A stretch of DNA of 64,000 nucleotides from Ensifer sp. PDNC004 (GCF_016919405.1 NZ_CP070353.1:2783501-2847500), one strand, 5' to 3'. Positions 7,800 to 16,566 are shown, numbered from the stretch's first letter. Numbers and translations: made by a program. The notes: generated from the sequence alone by a model not told the origin.

Positions 7800-8924
7800 A
7801 TGCCAAACAAGGTCTTTCTCAACCGCCTGAAGCTTACGGAGTTCCGCAACTATGCGGCCCTCTCGCTTGAGCTCGATCAGCGCCATGTGGTGCTGACGGG
7901 GGAGAACGGCGCCGGCAAGACCAACCTCATGGAAGCCGTCTCTTTCCTTTCGCCCGGCCGCGGCCTCAGGCGCGCAGCCTATGCGGACGTGACCCGGGTT
8001 GGTGCCGGCGACGGGTTCTCGGTCTTTGCGGAAGTCGAGGGCATGGAGGGAACCGTCGAGATCGGCACCGGGACTGCCGGCGTCACGGAAGGGCAATCCC
8101 GGCGGCTGCGGCTGAATGGAACACCGGCAGCGACCGTCGACGAATTGACCGACCACCTGCGCGTTCTCTGGCTGACGCCATCGATGGACGGGCTCTTTAC
8201 CGGCCCTTCAGCCGACCGGCGACGGTTTATCGACCGGCTGGTGCTTTCGCTCGATCCGGAACACGGCCGGCGCGCCAGCGAATTCGACCGGGCGATGCGC
8301 AGCCGCAACCGGCTGCTCGGCGAGTTCCGTCCGGACCCGGCCTGGCTGACGGCGATCGAGCGCGAAATGGCCGGCCTCGGCGTCTCCATGGCGCTGGCAC
8401 GGCAGGAAATGCTTGGCCTGCTGACGGCGCTCGTCGAGCGCACTGTCGACGAGAGCGTCTTTCCGTCGGCCCGCCTGGCGCTATCGGGCTTTCTCGATGA
8501 CGAAGGCCATCGTCCGGCCTATGATCTGGAAGAACAATATCTGACGATGCTGCGCGACGGGCGCCCGCGCGATGCGGCAGCCGGCCGTACGCTCGACGGG
8601 CCGCACCGCAGCGACCTGCTCGTGCGTCACCGGGAGAAAGACATGGAGGCGGCGCGCTGCTCGACCGGAGAGCAGAAGGCGCTGCTCGTCGGCCTGGTGC
8701 TGGCGCATGCGCGCCTCGTCGGCGACATGACCGGCCATGCGCCAGTGCTGCTCCTTGACGAGATCGCCGCCCATCTCGACGTCAACCGGCGCGCGGCTCT
8801 GTTCGATCTCGTCGATGGGCTTGGTGGCCAGGCCTTCATGACCGGGACGGACCAATCGATGTTTGAGGCGCTCGGCGAACGCGGCCGCTTCCTGACCGTT
8901 TCGCATGGCAGCGTTACGGGATAA
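7800..8924 (+). CDS. recF: DNA replication and repair protein RecF
   Basis: A 374-residue SMC-like ATPase that helps load RecA at single-strand gaps with RecO and RecR. Walker A is GENGAGKT (34-41), the signature is STGEQKALL, and Walker B is PVLLLDEIAAHLD. The ATG at 7800 is chosen because the family N-terminus (VFLNRLKLTEFRNY) follows it directly; a TTG at 7749 would add 17 atypical residues. It is not next to dnaA/dnaN here, as is usual in rhizobia. Part of its promoter overlaps the orfA upstream region. Confidence 0.95.
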   Translation: MPNKVFLNRLKLTEFRNYAALSLELDQRHVVLTGENGAGKTNLMEAVSFLSPGRGLRRAAYADVTRVGAGDGFSVFAEVEGMEGTVEIGTGTAGVTEGQSRRLRLNGTPAATVDELTDHLRVLWLTPSMDGLFTGPSADRRRFIDRLVLSLDPEHGRRASEFDRAMRSRNRLLGEFRPDPAWLTAIEREMAGLGVSMALARQEMLGLLTALVERTVDESVFPSARLALSGFLDDEGHRPAYDLEEQYLTMLRDGRPRDAAAGRTLDGPHRSDLLVRHREKDMEAARCSTGEQKALLVGLVLAHARLVGDMTGHAPVLLLDEIAAHLDVNRRAALFDLVDGLGGQAFMTGTDQSMFEALGERGRFLTVSHGSVTG

Positions 8925-8949
8925 GCAGAAGTCACCGAGGAGGATTGCC

Positions 8950-9711
8950 ATGACCGGTGAGAACAAGCTCGACCAATCGGAGATCACCCGTTACGCCCGC
9001 CATATCGTGCTGCCGGAAATCGGCGGCGCCGGGCAACAACGGCTGAAGGCAGCCCGCGTGCTGGTGATCGGGGCCGGCGGCCTCGGCGCCCCGGTGCTCG
9101 TCTATCTTGCCGCCGCCGGCATCGGCCGGATCGGCATCGTCGACGACGATGCGGTCGCGCTTTCCAACCTGCAGCGGCAGATCATCCACCGCACCGAAGA
9201 CATCGACCGTGCCAAGGTCGAGCGGGCCGCCGAAGCGATCACATCGCTCAACCCGCATGTCGGCGTCAACGAACACAGGCTGCGCCTCAACGCCGACAAT
9301 GCCGAGGCGCTGTTCCGGCAATACGATTTGGTAATCGACGGTTCGGACAATTTCGATACCCGCTACCTCGCCGCCGATACGGCGGCAGCAGTCGGCATTC
9401 CGCTGGTGACCGGCGCCGTCGGCCGCTTCGACGGCTCGCTGACGGTGCTTATGCCCTATAGCGCCGGCCCCGATGGACGGCCGAACCCCTCCTACCGAGA
9501 TCTCTTTCCAGAACCGCCACCGGCCGGCGTCGTGCCCTCCTGCGCCGAGGCCGGCATCGTCGGCGCGCTGACTGGCGTCATCGGCACGCTGCAGGCCATG
9601 GAGGCGATCAAGGTGATTGCCGGTTTCGGAGAACCGCTGGTCGGGCGGCTGTTGATGTATGACGCCTTGACGGCACAGTTCAACACCATCCGTTACCGCA
9701 AGAGAGCATAG
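8950..9711 (+). CDS. moeB: MoeB/ThiF/HesA family adenylyltransferase lacking zinc cysteines
   Basis: A 253-residue E1-like enzyme that would adenylate the C-terminal glycine of a ubiquitin-like sulfur carrier such as MoaD or ThiS. The nucleotide motif GAGGLG (41-46), the Arg/Asp pattern and VDDDAV (64-69) are present, as is the conserved Cys198 in PSCAEAG. The structural zinc pair seen in E. coli MoeB (CYxC before LFPEPP) is replaced by SYRD (181-184), and no C-terminal CxxC exists. An AGGAGG site 7-12 bp upstream fixes the start. The gene is 25 bp after recF and 3 bp before the acetyltransferase gene. Confidence 0.88.
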   Translation: MTGENKLDQSEITRYARHIVLPEIGGAGQQRLKAARVLVIGAGGLGAPVLVYLAAAGIGRIGIVDDDAVALSNLQRQIIHRTEDIDRAKVERAAEAITSLNPHVGVNEHRLRLNADNAEALFRQYDLVIDGSDNFDTRYLAADTAAAVGIPLVTGAVGRFDGSLTVLMPYSAGPDGRPNPSYRDLFPEPPPAGVVPSCAEAGIVGALTGVIGTLQAMEAIKVIAGFGEPLVGRLLMYDALTAQFNTIRYRKRA

Positions 9712-9714
9712 GCG

Positions 9715-10185
9715 ATGGTGCAGATCTTTCGTATCGACGAAGCATTCGACCGGCACGAGGAACTGCTGGCGCTGATCCTTGGCGCCTTCTCCTACATGGA
9801 TGGGCGGATCGACCCGCCCTCGTCGGCGCATGCTTTGAACATCGAATCGCTGCGCAACAAGATTGCCGACGAGATCGCCTTCGGCGTCAGCGATGGCGAG
9901 CGGCTGGTCGGCTGCATCTTCTGCAAACCGGAGGACGACTGCCTATATATCGGCAAGCTTGCCGTCGCGCCTGAGACGCAAGGAAAGGGCATCGGCCGAA
10001 TGCTGCTCGCTGAAGCCGAAGCGACGGCGCGTGCGCTGAAACTTCCGGCGCTGAGACTCCTCACCCGCGTCGAACTCGCCGACAACCACCGCGCTTTTGC
10101 CGCCTGGGGCTTCGTTCAGAGCGACACGATGTGTCATCCCGGTTTTACCCGGCCGACGGCGATCGAGATGCGCAAGACGCTTTAG
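9715..10185 (+). CDS. GNAT family N-acetyltransferase
   Basis: A 156-residue acetyltransferase of the GNAT fold. The acetyl-CoA pyrophosphate loop is QGKGIG (89-94) within LAVAPETQGKGIG, followed by the helix MLLAEAEATA. The acceptor is unknown. It starts 3 bp after the moeB-like stop and is probably cotranscribed with it. A terminator-like hairpin follows. Confidence 0.88.
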   Translation: MVQIFRIDEAFDRHEELLALILGAFSYMDGRIDPPSSAHALNIESLRNKIADEIAFGVSDGERLVGCIFCKPEDDCLYIGKLAVAPETQGKGIGRMLLAEAEATARALKLPALRLLTRVELADNHRAFAAWGFVQSDTMCHPGFTRPTAIEMRKTL

Positions 10186-10214
10186 TTTTCGAACGTCAGC
10201 GAAGCAGCTGGCGA

Positions 10215-10235
10215 CCGCACGATAGGATCGTGCGG
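10215..10235. terminator. Hairpin between GNAT gene and convergent dehydrogenase
   Basis: CCGCACGAT (10215-10223) pairs perfectly with ATCGTGCGG (10227-10235) around a 3-nt loop, followed by CGTTTCGC. Its position between convergent stops supports a terminator role; the T tract is poor. Confidence 0.55.
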
Positions 10236-10245
10236 CGTTTCGCTA

Positions 10246-11250
10246 TCAGTCGCGGCCCGGCAGAACCCGGTCCGGCGGGCGGTGGCCGTCGAAAAAGGTG
10301 CGGATATTGATCACCACCTTCTCGCCCATGTCGATGCGGCCTTCGAGCGTGGCCGAACTCATATGCGGCAGGAGCACGACCTTGCCTTCGCCGGCAAGCT
10401 TGATCAGCTTCGGATTGACCGCTGGCTCGTTCTCGAAGACGTCGAGGCCGGCGCCGGCGATCTTGCCTTCACGCAGGCACTTGATCAGCGCCGTCTCGTC
10501 GATAATGCCGCCGCGGGCGGTGTTGACGATGTAGCTGTCCGGCCGCATCAGGGCGAGCCGGCGGGCCGAAAGCAGATGATAGGTCGCCGGCGTTGACGGG
10601 CAGTTGACCGAAACGATGTCGACGCGGGCGAGCATCTGGTCGAGGCTGTCCCAATAGGTCGCCTCCAGCATCTCCTCGGTTTCGGCCTTCACCCGGTGAC
10701 GGTTGTGGTAGTGGATCGAGAGGCCGAAGGCCTTGGCGCGGCGGGCCACAGCCGTCCCGATCCGGCCCATGCCGACGATGCCGATGCGCTTGCCGGCAAT
10801 GCGGCGGCCGAGCATCCATGTCGGCGACCAGCCGGCCCAATCGCCCTTGCGGTCGGTCAGGATCTGCGCACCCTCGGCAAGCCGGCGCGGCACCGCGAGG
10901 ATAAGCGCCATCGCCATGTCGGCAGTGTCTTCCGTCAGCACGTTGGGCGTGTTGGTGACGGTGATGCCTTTGCGGGCGGCGGCATCGACATCGATGTTGT
11001 CGACGCCGTTGGAAAAGCTTGCGATCAGTTTCAGCTGCGGGCCGGCCTGCTCGATCAACGCCGCGTCGATGCGATCGGTCACCGTCGGCACCAGCACGTC
11101 GGCGCGCTTGACCGCGGCCACAAGCTCCGGCTGGCTGCGCGGCGTATCGTCGATGTTCAGCTCCGCATCGAAGAGCTCGCGCATGCGCGTCTCGACGATG
11201 TCTGGCAATTTGCGGGTGATGTAGACCGTGGGCTTCTTCTTGCTTGTCAT
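10246..11250 (-). CDS. D-isomer specific 2-hydroxyacid dehydrogenase (glyoxylate/glycerate type)
   Basis: A 334-residue NAD(P)-dependent 2-hydroxyacid dehydrogenase. The Rossmann motif is GMGRIGTAVARRAKAFG. The catalytic Arg lies in the SNGVDNID region, and the Glu (FENEP) and His (LPHMSSAT) follow in the usual order. Relatives reduce glyoxylate or hydroxypyruvate. The ATG at 11250 is chosen because the family N-terminus begins there, although the frame is open to 11427. A second, only distantly similar dehydrogenase of the same superfamily lies at 28815. Confidence 0.9.
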   Translation of the reverse strand: MTSKKKPTVYITRKLPDIVETRMRELFDAELNIDDTPRSQPELVAAVKRADVLVPTVTDRIDAALIEQAGPQLKLIASFSNGVDNIDVDAAARKGITVTNTPNVLTEDTADMAMALILAVPRRLAEGAQILTDRKGDWAGWSPTWMLGRRIAGKRIGIVGMGRIGTAVARRAKAFGLSIHYHNRHRVKAETEEMLEATYWDSLDQMLARVDIVSVNCPSTPATYHLLSARRLALMRPDSYIVNTARGGIIDETALIKCLREGKIAGAGLDVFENEPAVNPKLIKLAGEGKVVLLPHMSSATLEGRIDMGEKVVINIRTFFDGHRPPDRVLPGRD

Positions 11251-11432
11251 TGCTGCGACGGGCCTTGTTGACGGGTCCTTAACCAAGTTGGGCGATACTT
11301 TCTCCCTGTAGCCGCAATTTCTACCAGACCCCACCGGGAAGACAAACAAAACTCGCGTCGTCGTCCCCGCGATTTCCGCCCGACCCATGGGCCTCAAGTG
11401 AACTGCGCCTGCAAAAGCTAGTGCCACGGAAA

Positions 11433-11984
11433 ATGGGCTTCGTCATGCGTCACGTCATTTCCAGATTCTCGCTCTCGTTGATCGCCGCCTGCCTCGGCGC
11501 CGCGATCATGACGTCGGCGGCTTACGCTCAGGCCGCCAAGGGCGCCAGCGGGCTGCCGCTGCCGCGCTTCGTCAGCCTGAAATCCAAGAGCGTCAATCTC
11601 AGGATCGGCCCGAGCGTCGATTACGCGGTCGCCTTCCGCTACATGAAGCCGGGCGTGCCGGTCGAGATCATCCAGGAATACGATAACTGGCGCCGCATCC
11701 GCGACGCCGACGGCACCGAAGGCTGGGTGAACCAGGCGCTGCTCTCCGGCGACCGCACGGCCGTCGCAGCCCCTTGGATGCGCGGCAAGGGCGAAGGCGT
11801 CTTCGTCAACATGCGCCGCGACGCGCAGGGCAATTCCCCGATCGTCGCCCGCATGGAGCCCGGTGTCATCGTGAAAGTCGGCGAGTGCAATGGCGACTGG
11901 TGCCATGCCGAAGCGCAAGGCGTCGAAGGCTGGATCGCCCAGGGCGAAATCTGGGGCGCCTATCCGGGCGAGGCCTTCAAGTAA
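11433..11984 (+). CDS. Exported SH3-domain protein
   Basis: A 183-residue secreted protein. A signal peptide ends at about AAYAQA. Two bacterial SH3 (SH3b) modules follow: the first contains VNLRIGPSVDYAVAF and ends in EGWVNQALL, and the second contains VNMRRDAQGNSPIVA and ends in EGWIAQGEI. Such proteins bind peptidoglycan or regulate its hydrolases. The start is uncertain: GTG 11421, ATG 11433 and ATG 11445 are all in frame, and none has a strong ribosome binding site. It is divergent from the dehydrogenase gene. Confidence 0.85.
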   Translation: MGFVMRHVISRFSLSLIAACLGAAIMTSAAYAQAAKGASGLPLPRFVSLKSKSVNLRIGPSVDYAVAFRYMKPGVPVEIIQEYDNWRRIRDADGTEGWVNQALLSGDRTAVAAPWMRGKGEGVFVNMRRDAQGNSPIVARMEPGVIVKVGECNGDWCHAEAQGVEGWIAQGEIWGAYPGEAFK

Positions 11985-12023
11985 GGCCGCGCCCGTCTTT
12001 AACCAAAAATCAATTCGGTCGGA

Positions 12024-13016
12024 TCAGGCGAGACCGGCCTGCTTGGCGGCCGTTTCCAGCGAGACCATCGGCCGCGGCCCGATCTGGCCGATAACAATGC
12101 CGGCCGCAAGATTGCCGAGCTTGCTGCAGTCTTCCAGTGAACGCCCCGTCGTGTAGCCATGCAGGAAGCCCGCGGCATAGAGGTCGCCCGCACCTGTCGT
12201 GTCGACCACCTGGGCGATCGGCGTTGCGCCGACACGAACCCGTTCCTCTCCACGCACGACCACCGAACCTTCTTCGCTGAGCGTCACGGCGGCGAGCTTG
12301 CAATCCTTCGACAGCTTCTCCAGCGCCAGATCGAAATCCTCGGTCTCGTAGAGCGCCAGCGCTTCCTGCTTGTTGGCAAAGACGATATCGACCGTGCCGG
12401 AACGCATGAGTTCCAGGAACTCGTCGCGATAACGGTGAACGCAGAAGCTGTCGGACAGCGTGATCGCGGTCTCGCGGCCGTTTGCGTGGGCGATCCGCGC
12501 GGTCTCGCGAATGGCGTCCTTGGCGCGCGGCGGATCCCAGAGATACCCTTCGAAATAGGTAACCTTGGATTGGGCGACGACCTCGGGCTCCACGTCCTCG
12601 GGGCCGAGTTCGACGCAGGCGCCGAGATAGGTGTTCATCGAGCGCTCACCGTCCTCGGTGACGAAGATCATCGAGCGGGCGGTCGGCGGCGTGTTCTCGA
12701 GCGGCTTGGTCTCGAAATAGACGCCCTGGGCGCGAATGTCGTGGGCGAAGATCTCGCCGAGCTGGTCGCTCGCGATCTTGCCGAAATAGGCGGCGCGACC
12801 GCCGAGGCTGGCAACGCCCGCTGCCGTATTGCCGGCACTGCCGCCGGAGGCTTCGACCGCCGGGCCCATGCGCGAGTACAACAACTCGGCTCTTTCAGCG
12901 TCGATGAGGTTCATCGCGCCCTTTATGATGCCGTTTTCATTGAGAAAGGCATCGTCGCAGCGCGCGATGATATCAACGATGGCGTTGCCGATCGTCAGCA
13001 CGTCGTATTTTGTCAT
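12024..13016 (-). CDS. PfkB family carbohydrate kinase, adenosine kinase type
   Basis: A 330-residue ribokinase-fold kinase. The substrate-binding motif SGGSAGNTAAGVASLGG and the C-terminal anion-hole/catalytic motif DTTGAGDLYAAGFLHG are both intact. Rhizobial proteins of this form are annotated as adenosine kinase, which phosphorylates adenosine to AMP. The substrate is inferred from the overall pattern only. The start at 13016 follows the family N-terminus (YDVLTIGNAIVDI). It stands alone on its strand. Confidence 0.88.
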   Translation of the reverse strand: MTKYDVLTIGNAIVDIIARCDDAFLNENGIIKGAMNLIDAERAELLYSRMGPAVEASGGSAGNTAAGVASLGGRAAYFGKIASDQLGEIFAHDIRAQGVYFETKPLENTPPTARSMIFVTEDGERSMNTYLGACVELGPEDVEPEVVAQSKVTYFEGYLWDPPRAKDAIRETARIAHANGRETAITLSDSFCVHRYRDEFLELMRSGTVDIVFANKQEALALYETEDFDLALEKLSKDCKLAAVTLSEEGSVVVRGEERVRVGATPIAQVVDTTGAGDLYAAGFLHGYTTGRSLEDCSKLGNLAAGIVIGQIGPRPMVSLETAAKQAGLA

Positions 13017-13103
13017 GAACCTCGTCCGGTCTCCGTGATGGCCGGTGTTCGTTAATACCGGTTTTCCGGCCATTTGGAAGACAAAAGACGCGTGCGGGCG
13101 GCT

Positions 13104-13532
13104 TCACGCCGTAGGAAGCGCGCTTTCGTCATAGGCGGCGGCGAATTCGGCACTCGGGGGAATGGGCTTGATGATGTCGATCAGCACGCCATTCGGATCG
13201 GCCGTAATGAAATGACGCTGGCCGAAATCCTCGTCGCGCAAGGTCTTCAGGATCGGCAGGCCGGAGGCAAGCGCTTGCGCATAGATGCGATCGGGATCCT
13301 CGACCTCGAAGTTGAGGAGAAGACCGCGGGTGGGCGCGCGCGCCTCTTCGGGGATCGTCTCGTGGCGGTAGTCGAGCACGGCAAGCGTCACATGTTCGTC
13401 CTCGATCGATTGCAGATGCACATACCAGTCGCTGGTGAAGAGCGCCTGGAAACGGAAGTGATCGATGTAGAAGGCGGCAGTGGCGGCAACGTCAGCCGTC
13501 ATGATGACCGGGTAATAGCTCGTCGATTTCAT
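13104..13532 (-). CDS. VOC family (glyoxalase/bleomycin resistance) protein
   Basis: A 142-residue VOC-fold protein made of two beta-alpha-beta-beta-beta modules. The first module begins [19 protein letters not shown]. Members include glyoxalases, dioxygenases and drug-binding proteins, and the ligand here is unknown. A GAGGAAA ribosome binding site supports the start at 13532. It is divergent from a TetR gene with two palindromic operator-like sites between them, so it is probably the TetR target. Confidence 0.87.
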   Translation of the reverse strand: MKSTSYYPVIMTADVAATAAFYIDHFRFQALFTSDWYVHLQSIEDEHVTLAVLDYRHETIPEEARAPTRGLLLNFEVEDPDRIYAQALASGLPILKTLRDEDFGQRHFITADPNGVLIDIIKPIPPSAEFAAAYDESALPTA

Positions 13533-13556
13533 GGCTTTTCCTCGCTCCGGCAATAT

Positions 13557-13571
13557 CATACAATCTGTATG
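13557..13571. promoter_or_regulatory. Palindromic TetR operator candidate 1
   Basis: CATACA-ATC-TGTATG is a perfect 6-3-6 inverted repeat in the 68-bp gap between the divergent VOC and TetR genes. It lies 25 bp upstream of the VOC start codon. Confidence 0.65.
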
Positions 13572-13584
13572 TTTCTTTAATTAA

Positions 13585-13599
13585 CATACAGGCTGCATG
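13585..13599. promoter_or_regulatory. Palindromic TetR operator candidate 2
   Basis: CATACA-GGC-TGCATG repeats the first dyad with one mismatch, 28 bp away. It ends one base before the TetR ATG at 13601, so bound repressor would block its own gene. Confidence 0.65.
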
Positions 13600-13600
13600 T

Positions 13601-14194
13601 ATGCAACAGGACATTTCCCGCCGCTCCAACCGCGAGCGATCCGACACGACTCGTGCCGCGATCCTCGATGCTGCCCGCGGCCTCTTCGTTACCAGGGGCT
13701 ATGCCGACACCTCGACGCCGGACATCGTCGCAACCGCCGGCCTCACCCGCGGCGCGCTCTATCACCACTTCGAGGACAAGAAGGCGCTGTTTCGCGCGGT
13801 GGCGGAGCGGGAAGCAATTTCGGTGGCGACGTCGATCGAACAAGCGACATCACGCGACCTCTCAGCCCGAGAGGCACTGAAGGTCGGCGCCCGCGCCTAT
13901 TTCGACGCCATGCGCGAGCCGGGGCGTATCCGCCTGCTCCTGCTCGATGGGCCGGCCGTCCTCGGCAAGCGGGAAATGATGGCGATCGACGCGGCCAACG
14001 CGCAAAGAACGCTCGAGGAAGGGATCGCCGAGGCAATGGCTCCGGAAACCGTTTCGGCCCACAGGCTGTCGGCCATGGCCTCACTGCTTTCGGCCGCGTT
14101 CGATCGTGCGGCGCTCGACATTGCCGACGGCGCGTCGAGCGAGGTCTACGTGGAAACGATCGGCACGCTGATCGACCGGATGGTTTCGGCCTGA
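13601..14194 (+). CDS. TetR family transcriptional regulator
   Basis: A 197-residue TetR-type repressor. The helix-turn-helix spans about residues 37-60 (TSTPDIVATAGLTRGALYHHF). The variable all-helical domain that follows would bind a small ligand. The start codon directly abuts a CATACA-N3-TGCATG dyad, which implies autoregulation. Divergent layout with the VOC gene suggests it controls that gene too. It ends 4 bp before the stop of the convergent nth gene. Confidence 0.92.
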   Translation: MQQDISRRSNRERSDTTRAAILDAARGLFVTRGYADTSTPDIVATAGLTRGALYHHFEDKKALFRAVAEREAISVATSIEQATSRDLSAREALKVGARAYFDAMREPGRIRLLLLDGPAVLGKREMMAIDAANAQRTLEEGIAEAMAPETVSAHRLSAMASLLSAAFDRAALDIADGASSEVYVETIGTLIDRMVSA

Positions 14195-14198
14195 CGGC

Positions 14199-14975
14199 TC
14201 AACCAGCAGCCGAGATCATCTGCGGCGGCAGCTCGACCAGCGGCGCCGGGATATCGCAGGTCTTTTCCGGTGACTTGCAGAGATCGGCGATGACGCAGCG
14301 CTCGCATTCGGGCTTGCGCGCCTTGCAGCAGTAGCGCCCGTGCAAGATCAGCCAGTGGTGAGCGTGGTAGAGATACTCGTCGGGGATGATCCTGATCAGC
14401 TTGTCTTCCACCTCGTCCGGGGTCTTGCCCGGCGCCAGACAGATCCTGTTGGCGATGCGCAGGATGTGGGTGTCGACGGCGATCGTCGACTGGCCGAAGG
14501 CCATGGAAAGCACGACATTGGCGGTCTTGCGACCGACGCCCGGCAGCGTCACCAGTTCCTCCCGCGTGCGCGGCACCTCGCCGCCGAAATCCCGGATGAG
14601 CTTCTCACTCAGCGCGATGACGTTCTTTGCCTTGTTGCGAAAAAGTCCGATCGTCTTGATGTAGTCCCGAACCTTCTCCTCGCCGAGCGCCAGCATTTTT
14701 TCCGGCGTATCGGCGATGGCAAAGAGCGCGCGCGTCGCCTTGTTGACGCCGGCATCGGTCGCCTGCGCCGAGAGCGCCACGGCGACGACCAGCGTGAAGG
14801 GATTGACATGCTCGAGCTCGCCCTTCGGCTCCGGCCGCTGGATCGAGAAGCGCCGGAAGATCTCCTTGAGCTCGTCCTGGCTATAGAGGCTCTTCACCCG
14901 CGGCATGGCGCGACGACCGGCTGCAGGCTTTGGTTTGGCGGCGCGAACAGGCAATTTCGGCTTCACGTTTTTCAT
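14199..14975 (-). CDS. nth: Endonuclease III
   Basis: A 258-residue base-excision repair glycosylase/AP lyase acting on oxidised pyrimidines. The helix-hairpin-helix is LPGVGRKTA with catalytic K150, and the catalytic Asp is D168 (AVDTH). The [4Fe-4S] ligands follow the family spacing exactly: C217-x6-C224-x2-C227-x5-C233. The N-terminus has a 25-residue Lys/Pro-rich extension not present in E. coli Nth. The ATG at 14975 is chosen to avoid overlap with the divergent DUF2244 gene; an internal ATG at 14906 is also possible. Confidence 0.94.
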   Translation of the reverse strand: MKNVKPKLPVRAAKPKPAAGRRAMPRVKSLYSQDELKEIFRRFSIQRPEPKGELEHVNPFTLVVAVALSAQATDAGVNKATRALFAIADTPEKMLALGEEKVRDYIKTIGLFRNKAKNVIALSEKLIRDFGGEVPRTREELVTLPGVGRKTANVVLSMAFGQSTIAVDTHILRIANRICLAPGKTPDEVEDKLIRIIPDEYLYHAHHWLILHGRYCCKARKPECERCVIADLCKSPEKTCDIPAPLVELPPQMISAAG

Positions 14976-14997
14976 GATGCATCTATAGTCAAAGGTC

Positions 14998-15495
14998 ATG
15001 ATCAATGGCAACGCCACCACCCCATCCGAGGACGCTCCGGTCTTCACCGCCGAGCTCAAGCCCTATCGTTCGCTCGGGCGCCGCGGCTTCAAGATGTTCT
15101 TCCTGATCGCCGGGCTCCTGAGCCTCGTTCACGGTATCGTCTTCCTCATCATCGGCGCCTGGCCGGTGGTGTTCTTTTTCGGGCTCGACTACCTGCTGCT
15201 GTTCGGCGCCTTCTGGCTGAACAACCGCTCGGGGCTCAGCCGCGAAGAGGTCAGCGTCAGCAGGACGGACGTTTCAGTGCGCAAGTTCACGCCCTCGGGC
15301 CAGATCAGCGAACATCGCTTCAATCCGTTCTGGGCACGCTTGAATGTCGCCCGGCATCAGGAAATCGGCATCGTCTCGATGACGATCAGCGGCGGTGGCC
15401 GCCGAACCGATATCGGCTCGTTCCTCAACCGCGACGATCGCGAGACCTTTGCGCTGGCGCTCTCGGGGGCGCTTGCGACCGTGCGCCGCCGCTGA
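14998..15495 (+). CDS. DUF2244 family membrane protein
   Basis: A 165-residue protein of the DUF2244 family. Two close hydrophobic segments (about 36-55 and 58-78) form a hairpin in the membrane, followed by a cytoplasmic beta-rich domain. Family function is unknown. It is divergent from nth with 22 bp between starts, so the promoters must overlap the coding ends. Confidence 0.85.
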   Translation: MINGNATTPSEDAPVFTAELKPYRSLGRRGFKMFFLIAGLLSLVHGIVFLIIGAWPVVFFFGLDYLLLFGAFWLNNRSGLSREEVSVSRTDVSVRKFTPSGQISEHRFNPFWARLNVARHQEIGIVSMTISGGGRRTDIGSFLNRDDRETFALALSGALATVRRR

Positions 15496-15600
15496 CGCCC
15501 GGCGCTTACAATCGCGGCACCGGGCGATCGCATGTTTTCAAGTTTCGGGTGGTTGACGGGGCCAGCAAATGGTTACCTGTGGCAAGACAGGAGAAGAGCC

Positions 15601-16488
15601 ATGAACATTGCGACATCCGTACCCACCGACATCACGCCGAAGGGCACCGACTACGATACGGTCAGCCGCGTGATCGAAATGCTCACTGAGGACTATCGCG
15701 ACCAGCCGTCGCTCGAATCCGTGGCGCAGCGCCTGAAGCAGTCGCCGACCCAGCTCCAGAAGGTCTTCACCCGCTGGGCGGGCCTGTCGCCGAAGGCCTT
15801 CCTGCAGGCCGTGACCCTCGACCATGCCAAGCGCCTGCTGCGCCAGGAAGACATGCCGCTGCTCGAAACCAGCATCGAAGTGGGCCTGTCAGGACCAAGC
15901 CGGCTGCACGACCTGTTCGTCACCCACGAGGCGATGTCGCCAGGCGAATGGAAGGCCCGCGGCGAGGGTCTGACGATCCGCTACGGCTACCACCCCTCGC
16001 CCTTCGGCACGGCGCTGGTGATGATCACCGAGCGCGGCCTCGCAGGACTTGCCTTCAACGATATGGGCGGCGAGCAGGCGAGCTTCGAGGACATGGCGCA
16101 ACGCTGGCCGAACGCCCGCTACATCGAGGACAGCGCGGCGACGGCCCAATATGCCGCGCGCATCTTCGATCCGTCGCGCTGGCGACAGGACGAGCCGCTG
16201 CGCATCTTCCTCATCGGCTCCGACTTCCAGATCCGGGTCTGGCAGGCACTGCTGAAGATCCCTCTCGGCTGCGCCACCACCTATTCGAACATCGCCGGGA
16301 ACATCGGCCAGCCGACGGCATCGCGCGCGGTCGGTGCTGCTGTCGGCCGCAACCCGATTTCCTTCGTCGTCCCCTGCCATCGCGCGCTCGGCAAGAGTGG
16401 GGACCTCACCGGCTATCACTGGGGCCTGACGCGCAAACGCGCCATCCTCGGCTGGGAAGCCGGCAAGGCGGCTGACGGCACGATCTGA
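15601..16488 (+). CDS. AraC-type HTH fused to O6-methylguanine-DNA methyltransferase
   Basis: A 295-residue two-domain protein. Residues about 20-120 form an AraC-type DNA-binding domain (SLESVAQRLKQSPTQLQKVF). Residues about 125-290 are an Ogt/MGMT domain with the active-site motif PCHRAL (C259) and the DNA-binding helix TASRAVGAAVGRNP. It would transfer methyl groups from O6-methylguanine to C259. The N-terminal zinc phosphotriester-sensing domain of E. coli Ada is absent, so Ada-style activation cannot occur that way. An AGGAGA site supports the start at 15601. Confidence 0.92.
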   Translation: MNIATSVPTDITPKGTDYDTVSRVIEMLTEDYRDQPSLESVAQRLKQSPTQLQKVFTRWAGLSPKAFLQAVTLDHAKRLLRQEDMPLLETSIEVGLSGPSRLHDLFVTHEAMSPGEWKARGEGLTIRYGYHPSPFGTALVMITERGLAGLAFNDMGGEQASFEDMAQRWPNARYIEDSAATAQYAARIFDPSRWRQDEPLRIFLIGSDFQIRVWQALLKIPLGCATTYSNIAGNIGQPTASRAVGAAVGRNPISFVVPCHRALGKSGDLTGYHWGLTRKRAILGWEAGKAADGTI

Positions 16489-16525
16489 TCGCCAGGTTTG
16501 CCGGCATTATCGGAGACACAAAAAA

Positions 16526-16546
16526 GGGGCGCCAGCGCCCCTTTTT
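16526..16546. terminator. Bidirectional rho-independent terminator
   Basis: GGGGCGC (16526-16532) and GCGCCCC (16535-16541) form a stem flanked by A5 on the left and T5 on the right. It serves both the AraC-Ogt gene and the convergent gpmA gene. Confidence 0.88.
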
Positions 16547-16566
16547 CATTTCCTGGCCATCAGCGA

